A DNA stretch of 64,000 nucleotides from Moritella sp. JT01 (GCF_001574435.1 NZ_LOCN01000004.1:1-64000), one strand, 5' to 3'; positions 8,497 through 18,170 are shown, numbered from the stretch's first letter. Notes: generated by a model not told the origin, from the sequence alone. Made by a program: numbers and translations.

Positions 8497-10089
8497 ATGG
8501 ACAACGCTCGACCTATTCGCCGTGCACTTATCAGTGTGTCTGATAAAACTGGTATTGTAGAATTTTCTCGCGGCCTAGTAGAACAAGGCGTCGAATTATT
8601 ATCTACTGGCGGGACAGCTAAATTATTAGCTGAAAATGACATCCCAGTAATAGAAGTTTCTGACTATACAGGTCATCCAGAGATGATGGATGGTCGTGTT
8701 AAAACACTGCATCCTAAAGTACATGGTGGTATTCTTGGCCGTCGTGATATTGATGTTGAAGTAATGTCAGAGCACGGTATCAACCCGATTGATATTGTAG
8801 TTGTTAACCTTTACCCATTTGCCAACACTGTTGCCAATCCAAATTGCAGCCTAGCTGACGCCGTTGAGAATATCGACATCGGTGGTCCAACAATGGTTCG
8901 CTCTGCAGCTAAAAATCACAAAGACGTGACAATTGTCGTTAACGCTAGCGATTATGACCGTGTATTAAGTGAAATGTCTGCAAACAATACCTCACTGACT
9001 CATAAAACCCGTTTCGATCTTGCGATTGCAGCATTTGAGCATACAGCCGCTTATGATGGCATGATCGCAAACTACTTCGGTACTATGGTTCCGAGTTATG
9101 GCGACAACACGGAAGGTGATGAAGAATCTAAATTCCCACGCACATTCAACAGCCAATTCATCAAAAAACAAGATATGCGTTACGGTGAAAACAGCCACCA
9201 AAAAGCCGCATTCTATGTTGAAAAGCATACCACTGAAGCATCTGTTGCAACAGCAACACAGCTGCAAGGTAAAGCATTATCTTATAACAACATAGCCGAT
9301 ACTGACGCGGCACTCGAATGTGTGAAAGAATTCGATGCACCAGCATGTGTAATTGTAAAGCACGCAAACCCATGTGGTGTGGCGATTGGTGAAGATATCT
9401 TAAGTGCTTACGACAGTGCATTTAAAACCGACCCAACATCAGCATTCGGTGGCATCATTGCTTTCAACCGTGAACTTGACGCAGTAACTGCACAAGCAAT
9501 CGTTGACCGTCAATTTACTGAAGTAATCATTGCACCATCAGTCAGTGCAGAAGCAAGCGTAATTGTTGCAAGTAAGAAAAATGTACGTTTACTTGAATGT
9601 GGTGAATGGACAGCTAAAAACGGCGAGTTCGATATTAAACGTGTTAACGGCGGTATCTTAGTTCAAGATCGCGACCGTGGCATGGTCGGCCTAGACGACT
9701 TAACGGTTGTATCTAAGCGTCAACCAACAGAACAAGAACTCACTGACCTACTATTCTGCTGGAAAGTGGCTAAGTTTGTTAAATCAAACGCTATTGTTTA
9801 CGCAAAAGATGGCGTAACAGTGGGTGTGGGTGCTGGTCAAATGAGCCGCGTTTACAGTGCGAAAGTAGCTGGTATTAAAGCCGCTGACGAAGGTCTAGTG
9901 GTTGAAGGTTCAGTAATGGCATCGGATGCATTCTTCCCATTCCGTGACGGCATTGATGCTGCAGCGGCTGCCGGTATTAAATGTGTAATCCAACCAGGTG
10001 GTTCAATCCGCGATAATGAAATTATCGATGCGGCTAACGAACACGGTATGACAATGATCTTCACCGGCATGCGTCACTTCCGTCACTAA
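8497..10089 (+). CDS. purH: Bifunctional AICAR transformylase / IMP cyclohydrolase
   Basis: A 530-aa enzyme catalysing the last two steps of de novo purine synthesis. AICAR is formylated with 10-formyl-THF and the ring then closed to IMP. The N-terminal cyclohydrolase domain (about 1-200) begins [16 protein letters not shown] and contains [16 protein letters not shown]. The C-terminal transformylase contains the KHANPCGVA active-site segment, [11 protein letters not shown], and ends with [10 protein letters not shown]. Full length. purD follows in the same direction, but a strong hairpin separates the two genes. Confidence 0.97.
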   Translation: MDNARPIRRALISVSDKTGIVEFSRGLVEQGVELLSTGGTAKLLAENDIPVIEVSDYTGHPEMMDGRVKTLHPKVHGGILGRRDIDVEVMSEHGINPIDIVVVNLYPFANTVANPNCSLADAVENIDIGGPTMVRSAAKNHKDVTIVVNASDYDRVLSEMSANNTSLTHKTRFDLAIAAFEHTAAYDGMIANYFGTMVPSYGDNTEGDEESKFPRTFNSQFIKKQDMRYGENSHQKAAFYVEKHTTEASVATATQLQGKALSYNNIADTDAALECVKEFDAPACVIVKHANPCGVAIGEDILSAYDSAFKTDPTSAFGGIIAFNRELDAVTAQAIVDRQFTEVIIAPSVSAEASVIVASKKNVRLLECGEWTAKNGEFDIKRVNGGILVQDRDRGMVGLDDLTVVSKRQPTEQELTDLLFCWKVAKFVKSNAIVYAKDGVTVGVGAGQMSRVYSAKVAGIKAADEGLVVEGSVMASDAFFPFRDGIDAAAAAGIKCVIQPGGSIRDNEIIDAANEHGMTMIFTGMRHFRH

Positions 10090-10106
10090 ACACATTCGTT
10101 AAAAAT

Positions 10107-10141
10107 ACAGTCAGCGTGATGACACACATCACGCTGACTGT
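10107..10141. terminator. Perfect 15-bp hairpin between purH and purD
   Basis: ACAGTCAGCGTGATG and CATCACGCTGACTGT pair without mismatch around a 5-nt loop, 17 nt after the purH stop. No U-run follows, so it may act as an mRNA-stabilising or Rho-linked element rather than a classic terminator. Confidence 0.55.
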
Positions 10142-10226
10142 ACTGCTCTCATTCAATTATAAATCTTGTTAAGTATCGTAGAATACCCCCAAGATTAGCG
10201 CATAAAGTAAAAGGAATAACATCATT

Positions 10227-11516
10227 ATGAACGTATTAATTATTGGTGGCGGTGGTCGTGAACACGCCCTAGGTTGGAAAGCGGCTCAGTCTAAAAATGT
10301 TGAAACTGTATTTATCGCACCTGGTAATATTGGTTCTTCGCTAGAAAACAAATGTAAAAATGTACCTATCCAAGTGGAAGATATTCCAGCATTGGTTGCA
10401 TTCGCACAAGAAAATAAAATTGAACTAACGATTGTTGGCCCTGAAGTACCATTAGTACTTGGCGTTGTTGATGCCTTCCAAGCTGAAGGTTTGGCTATCT
10501 TTGGTCCAACCCAAGGTGCTGCACAGCTAGAAGGCTCAAAAGCATTCTCGAAAGACTTCTTTGCTCGTCACAACATCCCAACAGCGGCATATCAAAACTT
10601 CACTGAGATCGCGCCTGCAAAAGCGTATATAAGTGAAATGGGCTGCCCAATTGTAATTAAAGCTGATGGCCTAGCGGCAGGTAAAGGCGTAATTATCGCT
10701 GAAACTGAAGCTCAAGCATTTGCTGCAGTTGATGATATGCTTGAAGGTAACAAGTTTGGCGATGCTGGTGCCCGTGTTGTTATCGAAGAATTTTTAGTCG
10801 GTGAAGAAGCAAGCTTCATTGTTATGGTTGATGGCGAGAATATTCTGGCGCTAGCAACAAGCCAAGATCATAAAGCGCGTGACAACGGCGATAAAGGACC
10901 AAATACAGGGGGTATGGGTGCTTATTCACCAGCACCAGTGGTAACACAAGCTGTTCATGACTTTGCAATGAATGAAGTGATTCGCCCGACTGTTGATGGC
11001 ATGAAAGCGGAAGGCAATACTTACACTGGTTTCCTTTATGCCGGCCTGATGATTGCACCAGATGGCACCGCGAAAGTATTAGAATATAACTGTCGTTTTG
11101 GTGATCCAGAAACACAACCGATCATGATGCGTTTAAAATCAGATCTCGTCGAACTTTGTCTTGCTGCTGTTGCAGGTAAACTAGATACAGTGACTGCGGA
11201 TTATGACGAACGTGCTGCAGTTGGTGTGGTGATTGCGGCTGGCGGTTACCCTGCTGATTACGCAAAAGGCGACATCATTACGGGCCTACCGAAAGCGGAC
11301 TCAACTGAAAGCAAAGTGTTCCATGCAGGCACGGCACTGCAAGGTGACAACATTGTGACTAACGGTGGTCGTGTTCTTTGCGCAACTGCACTGGGTAACA
11401 CTGTGACTGAAGCACAAGAAAATGCGTATAAACTAGCGGCACAAATCAATTGGGAAGGTGCTTTCTACCGTACCGATATTGGTTACCGTGCTATAGCGCG
11501 TGAAAACCAAAAATAA
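10227..11516 (+). CDS. purD: Phosphoribosylamine-glycine ligase (GAR synthetase)
   Basis: A 429-aa ATP-grasp enzyme that joins glycine to 5-phosphoribosylamine, the second step of purine synthesis. Visible are the N-terminal VLIIGGGGREHALGWK, GPEVPLVLGVVDAF, the ATP-grasp core KADGLAAGKGV and the family signature RFGDPETQPIMMRL. The order purH-purD matches E. coli. It has an AAAGGAATAACATC leader with a recognisable ribosome binding site and is followed by a strong terminator. Confidence 0.97.
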   Translation: MNVLIIGGGGREHALGWKAAQSKNVETVFIAPGNIGSSLENKCKNVPIQVEDIPALVAFAQENKIELTIVGPEVPLVLGVVDAFQAEGLAIFGPTQGAAQLEGSKAFSKDFFARHNIPTAAYQNFTEIAPAKAYISEMGCPIVIKADGLAAGKGVIIAETEAQAFAAVDDMLEGNKFGDAGARVVIEEFLVGEEASFIVMVDGENILALATSQDHKARDNGDKGPNTGGMGAYSPAPVVTQAVHDFAMNEVIRPTVDGMKAEGNTYTGFLYAGLMIAPDGTAKVLEYNCRFGDPETQPIMMRLKSDLVELCLAAVAGKLDTVTADYDERAAVGVVIAAGGYPADYAKGDIITGLPKADSTESKVFHAGTALQGDNIVTNGGRVLCATALGNTVTEAQENAYKLAAQINWEGAFYRTDIGYRAIARENQK

Positions 11517-11548
11517 GCACAAATAGTCAGACTCTATTTTGATGTTAT

Positions 11549-11583
11549 AAAAATGAGCAGCCACTGGTTGCTCATTTTTTTGC
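11549..11583 (+). terminator. Rho-independent terminator of purD
   Basis: AAAAATGAGCA / TGCTCATTTTT stem followed by a T-run, about 30 nt after the stop codon. Confidence 0.85.
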
Positions 11584-11597
11584 TTGCAATGTAGCTA

Positions 11598-12194
11598 TTA
11601 CGGCGCTTTAGGTGGGAATTTACTTAAGATACTTTTCACCACGTCTGCAACTAACTTATCCATTTCAGCCGCATCTGTCGATTCAGGTAGACGTTTACTC
11701 CCTATGCCTCGCCAAATTAACTCTAAGCTTGTTGGATCAATCACATCGATAACGAGACTACCTTGCTGGTATTCATCAATACGGGTTTCTGTGCGCGCGC
11801 TCAGTGACATGCCTCGGTGTCCATAACCAATACCCCAGCCCCAGCTTGGACCATAATCAGAGTAATTATCATAAGTTCGAATGTTAGTTTTCTTTTCCGA
11901 GGTAATACTATAATTCACATAAAAATCAGGCGCGGTCGAAGATGAAAATCCTTGTGCAATAAGCTGCTTGTCTATTGCCTTGGTGATACGAACATCCATA
12001 ATCCGATTATTTAGATAAGTATTTTCTTTTTCAACTGTTGCCGATTTAGGTAACCAATTAAACCCTTTTAATGCGGTAAAGTCTGCACTTTGATCATAAT
12101 CAGTACTCACCTTAACCGTTGAGCATGCGGTTACAGCTAAGCTTAACAACGCAACCAAATAACCTTTTTTATTAAACAACTGTCTTATTTTCAT
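11598..12194 (-). CDS. DUF4136 lipoprotein
   Basis: A predicted outer-membrane-type lipoprotein of about 198 aa. A signal peptide ends in the lipobox LAVTAC. The mature part has the DUF4136 pattern: TDYDQSADFTALKGFNWLP near the start, an ALxxG-like IDKQLIAQGF helix, and ending in a conserved ELIWRGIGSKRL and AAEMDKLVADVVKSILSKFPP. Two ATGs are adjacent; the second (12194) is better spaced from the GGAGG. The function of the family is unknown. It is transcribed alone, convergent with purD. Confidence 0.8.
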   Translation of the reverse strand: MKIRQLFNKKGYLVALLSLAVTACSTVKVSTDYDQSADFTALKGFNWLPKSATVEKENTYLNNRIMDVRITKAIDKQLIAQGFSSSTAPDFYVNYSITSEKKTNIRTYDNYSDYGPSWGWGIGYGHRGMSLSARTETRIDEYQQGSLVIDVIDPTSLELIWRGIGSKRLPESTDAAEMDKLVADVVKSILSKFPPKAP

Positions 12195-12277
12195 CATTCC
12201 TCCTAGTCACTAACGACTGTCTACTGAAAGGAAACTGTATGTTTCATCCTAGATAGGTTGACTGTAATAGTAATAAA

Positions 12278-12300
12278 AAAGGCGACTCAATCGTCGCCTT
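12278..12300 (-). terminator. Terminator of luxS
   Basis: AAGGCGAC / GTCGCCTT stem with a 6-nt loop, read on the minus strand into a T-run, 7 nt after the luxS stop. Confidence 0.85.
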
Positions 12301-12306
12301 CAATCA

Positions 12307-12816
12307 TTACAGTTTATTCAGAATTTCGTCTGCTAACAGCAAATCATCATTCTGGTTCACACCAATACCCGCCGTAATAATCGCCTGTGCAATTTGTTTT
12401 GCTTCCTCTAACGAGTGCATCAGGTAAGTACCACATTGGTATTCGTTTAATTCAGGGATCGCATTTTGATCTTTAACAGTGAGCACATCTTGCATTGCAG
12501 CTAACCAAGCATCTGCAACTTGTTGCTCAGTCGGAGCACCAATTAAGCTCATGTAAAAACCCGTACGACAGCCCATTGGCGAAAGATCAATAATTTCTAC
12601 CGTTGCTGAATTGAGATGGTCACGCATGAAACCAGCGTAAAGATGTTCTAACGTATGAATACCTTTTTCACTTAAAATATCTTTATTTGGTGCACAAAAA
12701 CGCAGATCAAAGACAGTAATAGTATCTTTACTTGGTGTCGCCATTGTTTTGGCAATACGAACTGCAGGTGCATTCATGATGGTATGGTCAACCGTAAAAC
12801 TATCCAGTAATGGCAT
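12307..12816 (-). CDS. luxS: S-ribosylhomocysteine lyase, autoinducer-2 synthase
   Basis: A 169-aa iron/zinc enzyme that splits S-ribosylhomocysteine into homocysteine and DPD, the precursor of autoinducer-2. It detoxifies the by-product of SAM-dependent methylation. The metal site HTLEH gives H54 and H58, with E57 in between. MGCRTGFYM carries the catalytic Cys near residue 83, and YQCGTY supplies the third metal ligand. The frame is open for 18 more residues upstream, but [12 protein letters not shown] is the conserved N terminus and has its own GGAG site. gshA lies upstream, as in E. coli, with two small RNA genes between them. Confidence 0.96.
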   Translation of the reverse strand: MPLLDSFTVDHTIMNAPAVRIAKTMATPSKDTITVFDLRFCAPNKDILSEKGIHTLEHLYAGFMRDHLNSATVEIIDLSPMGCRTGFYMSLIGAPTEQQVADAWLAAMQDVLTVKDQNAIPELNEYQCGTYLMHSLEEAKQIAQAIITAGIGVNQNDDLLLADEILNKL

Positions 12817-12862
12817 TATTAACACTCCGTTGAAATAATTTAATAAACAAATAATAATTTTA

Positions 12863-12890
12863 TGAACCATTGCTTAATGCTGTAGTCAGA
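12863..12890 (+). promoter_or_regulatory. Sigma-E-like promoter of sRNA copy 1
   Basis: TGAACCA (12863-12869), a 16-nt spacer, then TCAGA (12886-12890). This resembles the sigma-E pattern GGAACTT-N16-TCTGA. Both boxes are identical in copy 2 while the spacer differs. Confidence 0.6.
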
Positions 12891-12894
12891 TTAA

Positions 12895-12948
12895 GTGCAA
12901 GAGTTGTTTTTTCATTTTTTGGGAGCCTTATTAAGGCTCCTTTTTTTT
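12895..12948 (+). ncRNA. Putative small RNA copy 1 in the luxS-gshA gap (MicA position)
   Basis: A predicted RNA of about 54 nt, antisense in orientation to both neighbours. It begins GTGCAAGAGTTG, runs through a U-rich stretch (TTTTTTCATTTTTT) typical of Hfq-bound RNAs, and ends in the GGAGCC/GGCTCC terminator with eight T. About 110 bp downstream lies a second copy with the same body. In E. coli the sigma-E-dependent sRNA MicA occupies this position and strand relative to gshA and luxS. The body has no obvious sequence match to E. coli MicA that I can see. No ribosome binding site plus ORF is present. Confidence 0.7.
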
Positions 12949-12973
12949 ATTCTTCAACTATTACAATTATTTA

Positions 12974-13001
12974 TGAACCATAACTCAATCCCGTAGTCAG
13001 A
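12974..13001 (+). promoter_or_regulatory. Sigma-E-like promoter of sRNA copy 2
   Basis: TGAACCA (12974-12980), a 16-nt spacer and TCAGA (12997-13001). The boxes and spacing match those before copy 1, although the spacer sequence has diverged. Confidence 0.6.
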
Positions 13002-13005
13002 TTAA

Positions 13006-13057
13006 GTGCAAGAGTTGTTTTTTCATTTTTAGAGCCTAATTATAGGCTCTTTTTTTT
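13006..13057 (+). ncRNA. Putative small RNA copy 2 in the luxS-gshA gap
   Basis: A second predicted RNA of about 52 nt. Its 25-nt body (GTGCAAGAGTTG followed by U-rich sequence) is identical to copy 1. Its terminator stem has changed to AGAGCCTA/TAGGCTCT, with compensating changes that keep it paired, and then a T-run. Retained pairing with a different stem sequence argues for selection on a transcript. The T-run overlaps the gshA stop codon on the opposite strand, so the RNA end and the gshA mRNA end are antisense to one another. Confidence 0.7.
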
Positions 13058-14651
13058 ATCTATTTTTAGTCGTAGCAAAATATTCACTTAAGAACGCATC
13101 AAAATCAAGCGTATCTTCCGCTTCGATTTTCTGTTGTTGCGCGACTGATTGCTGCTGCATGTTATTGAAATAAGTATCATCCCAATGCGCATAATCTGTC
13201 GCTAATAATTCTGCTTTATACTTCTTTGCTAAGTTTAAAATAAAATCATTATGCTCTAGACCCTGTGCCTTCATTGCCGCAAGTACTTGCCCAGACAATA
13301 ATGATTCTGGACGATTAATCAATGCCTGCTGTTCAGCGACCGCTTGCGAAAAATTACTCGCGGCAGTCTCCGTAGCGAGTTGAGCGCCATCTAATAGCCC
13401 TGCGACCAGCTGTACTTCAGTAAGAATTTGCCCCGCAACATCAGCAAGTACTTGTTCCTTCCCATCGAATTGTAATGTTAAACCAGGTTTACGTCCTTCC
13501 ATTACCACTTTCGTGCTGTTATCACGACAGATAGCCATTTCCTCGGCTGTCATCGGAGCTGAAGGCTGCAGTGCCATCCAAACTAATAAGCTATCTAGCA
13601 CTGACATCTGCGCAGTGGTAATACCGGTAGCAACAAATGGATTCACATCCAAAGAACGGATCTCTATGTACTCAATACCACGAGCAGCTAATGCTTCCGA
13701 CGGTTTTTCATTTGATTTAGCGACACGCTTAGGTCGAATAGGTGCGTACAGTTCATTTTCAATCTGCAAAACATTGTCATTAAGCTGGCGATACTCACCA
13801 TCAACCTTAATACCGATATTGGCAAATTCAGGGGCTTTTGTTTTAATCGCTTTCTTCAAACTGTCGGTATAATTTTCTAACGTATTATGACAAATAACCA
13901 AATCATCTTGGGCATTATTGGTATAACCCAGATCACTCATGCGTAACGATGTCGCATATGGCATATATAATGTATCTTCACCCAATGTTGAGAACGGTGT
14001 TTGTTTCTCCGTCGGTAAGAATGAACGGTTTAACGCAGGAGAAGCACCAAATAGATAAGGCACTAACCAACCATGACGGTAAAAATTACGGATAAGTCCC
14101 ATATAACTATCAGAAATAAAATCTTGGAGTTCGCCAATTTCACCCTTGAGATCATAAAGCGTTTGCCAAAACGTAATCGGTAATGACACATTATAATGCA
14201 GGCCTGAAATAATTTGCATGCTACTGCCATAACGGTGCTTTAAACCGATACGGTAGGTGTGCTTCATTTTACCTGTATTCGATGTACCATATTTAGCTAA
14301 TGGAATACTCTCAGCATCACAAATCTGGCATGGCATACTTGAAGGCCAAAACAATTCCCCATCAAGGTTTTTAACTACATTACGATGGATATCACTCAAT
14401 TGCTGTTGCGCCTTGGCGGCACTATCGCTGACAGGCGTAATAAATTCCAATAAGCTTTCAGAATAGTCTGTGGTAATGTGCTGATGACTTAATGCTGAGC
14501 CAAACGCTGCAGGATGGCTGTTCTGTGATAAACCACCTGCTTCATTTACGCGTAAACACTCTCGTTCAATGCCGCGGGTGATGCCGTTTAGCGACTGTAT
14601 ATTGCTTGGCTCTGATAATTTTGAGATCAGAGATTTAAATGTAACGTTCAA
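13056..14651 (-). CDS. gshA: Glutamate-cysteine ligase
   Basis: A 531-aa proteobacterial-type (type 1) gamma-glutamylcysteine synthetase, the ATP-dependent first step of glutathione synthesis. Family features are RGIERECLRVN near residue 25, TDYSESLLEFITP around 60-72, SGLHYNVSLP near 150, and EYIEIRSLDVNPF near 330. The length is close to that of the E. coli enzyme (518 aa). The stop codon abuts the terminator of the antisense sRNA copy 2. The gene stands 87 bp downstream of the M16 peptidase gene on the same strand. Confidence 0.96.
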   Translation of the reverse strand: MNVTFKSLISKLSEPSNIQSLNGITRGIERECLRVNEAGGLSQNSHPAAFGSALSHQHITTDYSESLLEFITPVSDSAAKAQQQLSDIHRNVVKNLDGELFWPSSMPCQICDAESIPLAKYGTSNTGKMKHTYRIGLKHRYGSSMQIISGLHYNVSLPITFWQTLYDLKGEIGELQDFISDSYMGLIRNFYRHGWLVPYLFGASPALNRSFLPTEKQTPFSTLGEDTLYMPYATSLRMSDLGYTNNAQDDLVICHNTLENYTDSLKKAIKTKAPEFANIGIKVDGEYRQLNDNVLQIENELYAPIRPKRVAKSNEKPSEALAARGIEYIEIRSLDVNPFVATGITTAQMSVLDSLLVWMALQPSAPMTAEEMAICRDNSTKVVMEGRKPGLTLQFDGKEQVLADVAGQILTEVQLVAGLLDGAQLATETAASNFSQAVAEQQALINRPESLLSGQVLAAMKAQGLEHNDFILNLAKKYKAELLATDYAHWDDTYFNNMQQQSVAQQQKIEAEDTLDFDAFLSEYFATTKNR

Positions 14652-14738
14652 ATTAAATCCACCAATGAACTATATAAAAGTATCACCTTAAAAATTGCAC
14701 GCTCAATGGAGCAATCTTTAAGGTTAATTTCAAGTCTA

Positions 14739-17615
14739 TTATTTATCTAACAGATCAAAAACTTGAATATCTAAACCAAAGTCTTGAACCTGTTTTTCAA
14801 TCAACTGACGATCACCAACCACAATAACAGAAAATTTATCGCTCGATAAGTAAGTCTTTGCTAATGCCTGAATTTCAGACTTATTCATCATTTGAATAAT
14901 CTTGGCTTGCTGCTCTACAAAATCAGGTGATAAATCCAATAATAATAACTGCATTAAGAAATTAGACTTCTGAGCAGGTGTTTCATAAGACAAGGCTTCT
15001 TGCTGTGAAATCGCACTTTTCATATAAGCCAGTTCAGAATCAGTGATACCTCCATCTGTATAAGCTTTTAATTCTTTTAGCGTTTCTTTGATCGCATCGC
15101 CAGTTACTTCAGCGCGAACATCTGCAGATGAAGAGAAAAAACCATATTCACGATCAGCATAAAATCCTGTCATCGCTCCGTATGTATACCCTTTATCTTC
15201 GCGTAAATTCTGATTCAAGCGGCTATTAAAGTTACCACCTAAATTAAAGTTCATTAGGTTCGCTTTAAAAAAATCACCTATCACATCATACGCTACCGCG
15301 GGTGATATAACTTTGACTACAGATTGTACCGCCCCTGGCTTATCAACGATATAAAGTGTATTCGGTTGCCATAACGGTGCTTTTGCTAGAAGCGGGTAAG
15401 TCACTGCAGGTAAATGAGCGCCTTGCTGTAAAAAACCTAACGACGTCGTAACAGCAGCTTCACTAACATCACCAACCACCACGATTTTAGCTTCTGCTAA
15501 GTTATAATATTGCTGATAGTAAGCAACTACATCACCACGCGTTAATGTTGCTTGATCTTTCAATGTACCGGATGATGGGTTACCAGTAACACGGTCCTCA
15601 CCATACAAAATACGCTGTGTGGCTAATTGCCCTAACCAACCGACTCTTTGCTGATTTTGTAATGACGCTTGTCTTGACTGAGCTTTAATACGCGTGAAAT
15701 CAGCGTCTACAAAACCCGGTTTAAACAATTTCTCTTCTAATATTGCTAATGTTGCAGGTAAATTTTTCGATAAACTGTTAACACTGATGCTCGTACCATA
15801 AAGGCCTGCAGAGAAATTAATGCTACTGCCGAGTGATTGTAATTGATCGTTGAGCTCTGCCGATGAATGCAGCGTTGTAGATTGATTCATCATAGCGGCC
15901 GTTAATTTCGCGATCCCTTGTTTATCAACGCTTTCAACACGTCGTCCACCTTTTACATTAATCTGTATACTCACAGTAGGGGTTTCATCGTATACCGTAC
16001 CAAGCATTTGAATGTCATTCGCGAGTGATTGACGCCATAATGTCGGTAATGTTTGCTGTGGATTATCGCCCGCTTGTGGCATCACTGAACGATCAAAGGT
16101 ATCTTTCGTCGTTCTGACTGCGAATGTTTGAGCTAGCTGCGCATTTTGCTGACCAATATTACGTGGTGCAGGTGTAAACGTCGAAACATGGGCGACATAT
16201 TCCAACTTACCTTTAGGCACAACACTCATGATCACTTTGGGTTTATTTTCGAGGTATTTTTTATAACCTGCAATCCCTTCTTCTGCAGTAATCGTATTAA
16301 AAACGGATAACCCCTTGGTTAAGTAATTAGGATCATTCATCAAGGTTTCACCTAACGCAAGCTCTTTGGCTTTTCCTGCAACACTTTGCATACCAAATAT
16401 CGTGGAGCTTTCAATGATCGAGCGTAATCGGGTTACTTCAGAAGGTGCGATGCCTTTATCTGCTAACTCTTTTATCGAGGCATTAATCTTCGCTAATAAG
16501 GGGGCTAGCTCCATCCCTTTGGCTGGGTTAGGTTGCGTATATATATCAAAAGTACAACTTAGTTCACTGCAGGTGTGATAAGCAGCCACATTTGTTGCAT
16601 AGCCCGTTTCCACTAAATTTTTATACAAAATTGAATTTTTTCCTCCTCCTAAGGCATAAGCAAACAGATCGAGCGGTGCTTCGTCTTTATGTCCCATATA
16701 TACCGTTGGATAACTGATATACAGCATCGGCTGTGGCACGTTATCTTCTAAGGTAATATAACGATCTTTATCAAGACTCACAGGCACCGGTTGCATATCT
16801 TTTACTTCAGGACCTTCCGGGATTGTCGAAAAATACTGATTTACCCACGCTAAGGTCTCCGCTTTATCAAATTTGCCCGCAATCGTCAGCGTTGCATTGT
16901 TCGGTCCATACCAACGTAAGAAAAATTGTTTTAAATCATTAACATCAACACGGTCTAAATCTTCAACATAACCAATTGGTTGCCAAGCATAAGGATGATT
17001 CCGTGGATATAAAGCTTCACCTATACGTTCACCAAGTAAACCGTAAGGGCGATTATCAACGCGTTGTGAACGCTCGTTTTTAACCGTAGCACGTTGGATC
17101 TCAAATTTACGTTGATCAACTGCATCTAATAAAAAACCCATACGATCGGCTTCCAACCACAGTATTTTTTCTAATTGATTCGCAGGTACGGTTTGGTAAT
17201 AATTCGTTCTATCTTGATTGGTACTGCCGTTCATCGAACCGCCAGCTTCATTAACAATTTTGAAATGCTGCTGATCACCAACATTTTTACTGCCTTGGAA
17301 CATCATATGCTCGAAGAAATGCGCAAAACCCGATTTACCGAGCTCTTCACGTGCAGAACCAACATGGTAAGTCATATCAATATACGTTAGCGGGTCAGAA
17401 TCGTCTTCGTGTAAGATAACGGTAAGGCCATTACTTAACTGGTATTTTTCATAGGGTATGAGCAAGCTACCAGGCACTTTTTCTTGCTGACCCACTAATG
17501 TCATTCCACTCGGCAATGCTGCGATATCACTGTCTTTATCAAGTAATGAGCACCCACTAAGTAACAACACTGAAGAACTCAGTACCACAGCACCATAAAA
17601 AGAATTCAAACGCAT
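14739..17615 (-). CDS. M16 family zinc metallopeptidase, lipoprotein, two-module
   Basis: About 958 aa. A lipoprotein signal (LLLSGC) is followed by two tandem M16 modules. The first has the inverted zinc motif HFFEH (about residues 99-103) and a downstream ENER-type Glu segment (TVKNERSQRVDN). The second module (from about residue 520) lacks HxxEH and has the usual inactive-half pattern (SLQNQQRVGWLG, LNQNLREDKGYTYG). It resembles insulinase/pitrilysin-like periplasmic or outer-membrane-anchored proteases. The substrate is unknown. The start is the ATG at 17615, spaced from GAGG; an in-frame TTG lies one codon upstream. Confidence 0.9.
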   Translation of the reverse strand: MRLNSFYGAVVLSSSVLLLSGCSLLDKDSDIAALPSGMTLVGQQEKVPGSLLIPYEKYQLSNGLTVILHEDDSDPLTYIDMTYHVGSAREELGKSGFAHFFEHMMFQGSKNVGDQQHFKIVNEAGGSMNGSTNQDRTNYYQTVPANQLEKILWLEADRMGFLLDAVDQRKFEIQRATVKNERSQRVDNRPYGLLGERIGEALYPRNHPYAWQPIGYVEDLDRVDVNDLKQFFLRWYGPNNATLTIAGKFDKAETLAWVNQYFSTIPEGPEVKDMQPVPVSLDKDRYITLEDNVPQPMLYISYPTVYMGHKDEAPLDLFAYALGGGKNSILYKNLVETGYATNVAAYHTCSELSCTFDIYTQPNPAKGMELAPLLAKINASIKELADKGIAPSEVTRLRSIIESSTIFGMQSVAGKAKELALGETLMNDPNYLTKGLSVFNTITAEEGIAGYKKYLENKPKVIMSVVPKGKLEYVAHVSTFTPAPRNIGQQNAQLAQTFAVRTTKDTFDRSVMPQAGDNPQQTLPTLWRQSLANDIQMLGTVYDETPTVSIQINVKGGRRVESVDKQGIAKLTAAMMNQSTTLHSSAELNDQLQSLGSSINFSAGLYGTSISVNSLSKNLPATLAILEEKLFKPGFVDADFTRIKAQSRQASLQNQQRVGWLGQLATQRILYGEDRVTGNPSSGTLKDQATLTRGDVVAYYQQYYNLAEAKIVVVGDVSEAAVTTSLGFLQQGAHLPAVTYPLLAKAPLWQPNTLYIVDKPGAVQSVVKVISPAVAYDVIGDFFKANLMNFNLGGNFNSRLNQNLREDKGYTYGAMTGFYADREYGFFSSSADVRAEVTGDAIKETLKELKAYTDGGITDSELAYMKSAISQQEALSYETPAQKSNFLMQLLLLDLSPDFVEQQAKIIQMMNKSEIQALAKTYLSSDKFSVIVVGDRQLIEKQVQDFGLDIQVFDLLDK

Positions 17616-17657
17616 CAAAAATTCCTCGTTAATTTTAAATTGAATATAAAATAATGA

Positions 17658-18074
17658 CTAATAGAAACTCATAAACCAGATAATAATTGCATAGCGAATT
17701 GATTTACCTAGCATAATCGCGATAAAAGAAAGTACAGGATTTAAACGTAACCAACCTGCTAATAAACAAAAAACATCACCGAAAACAGGTAACCAACTAA
17801 ATAGCAAACTACTCCAACCCCATCGTTGAATCACGCCGTGTACACGGCGGTAGTGCTTATTTTCTGAAAAATCAATCGGCTTTTTCGCATAAATAAAATA
17901 CCCCATGTAAAAGGTAAGGATAGATCCTAATACATTACCACTGGTCGCCATAATAAAAAGCTGCCAATGCGACCACGAGCCTTCAACTAGCATCGCGGTT
18001 AATAATATTTCTGAACTACCAGGTAAAATGGTCGCAGACGTAAAACTACTTAAAAACAATAACCAAAGACCCAT
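17658..18074 (-). CDS. YqaA-like small DedA/VTT-type membrane protein
   Basis: A 138-aa inner-membrane protein related to E. coli YqaA. The reentrant segment TSATILPGSSEILLTAML and the later WLPVFGDVFCLLAGWLRL are typical of this short DedA-like group. Larger DedA proteins are linked to lipid-carrier recycling and membrane homeostasis; no activity can be assigned here. A GAGG site precedes the ATG. It ends 42 bp upstream of the M16 gene on the same strand and may be cotranscribed with it. Confidence 0.78.
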   Translation of the reverse strand: MGLWLLFLSSFTSATILPGSSEILLTAMLVEGSWSHWQLFIMATSGNVLGSILTFYMGYFIYAKKPIDFSENKHYRRVHGVIQRWGWSSLLFSWLPVFGDVFCLLAGWLRLNPVLSFIAIMLGKSIRYAIIIWFMSFY

Positions 18075-18170
18075 CTAATCCTCTAAATTTCATCTATCTA
18101 CGGTTACCCATAGTATTACCACTAAGAGAATTAAGTCACACTATATATTGAAGTTAGACGTATAATCAAA

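Noticed and set aside
12817-12870. Longer LuxS with an 18-residue N-terminal extension
   Set aside because: The conserved LuxS N terminus starts at MPLLDSF with its own GGAG site, and the extension would overlap the sRNA promoter region.
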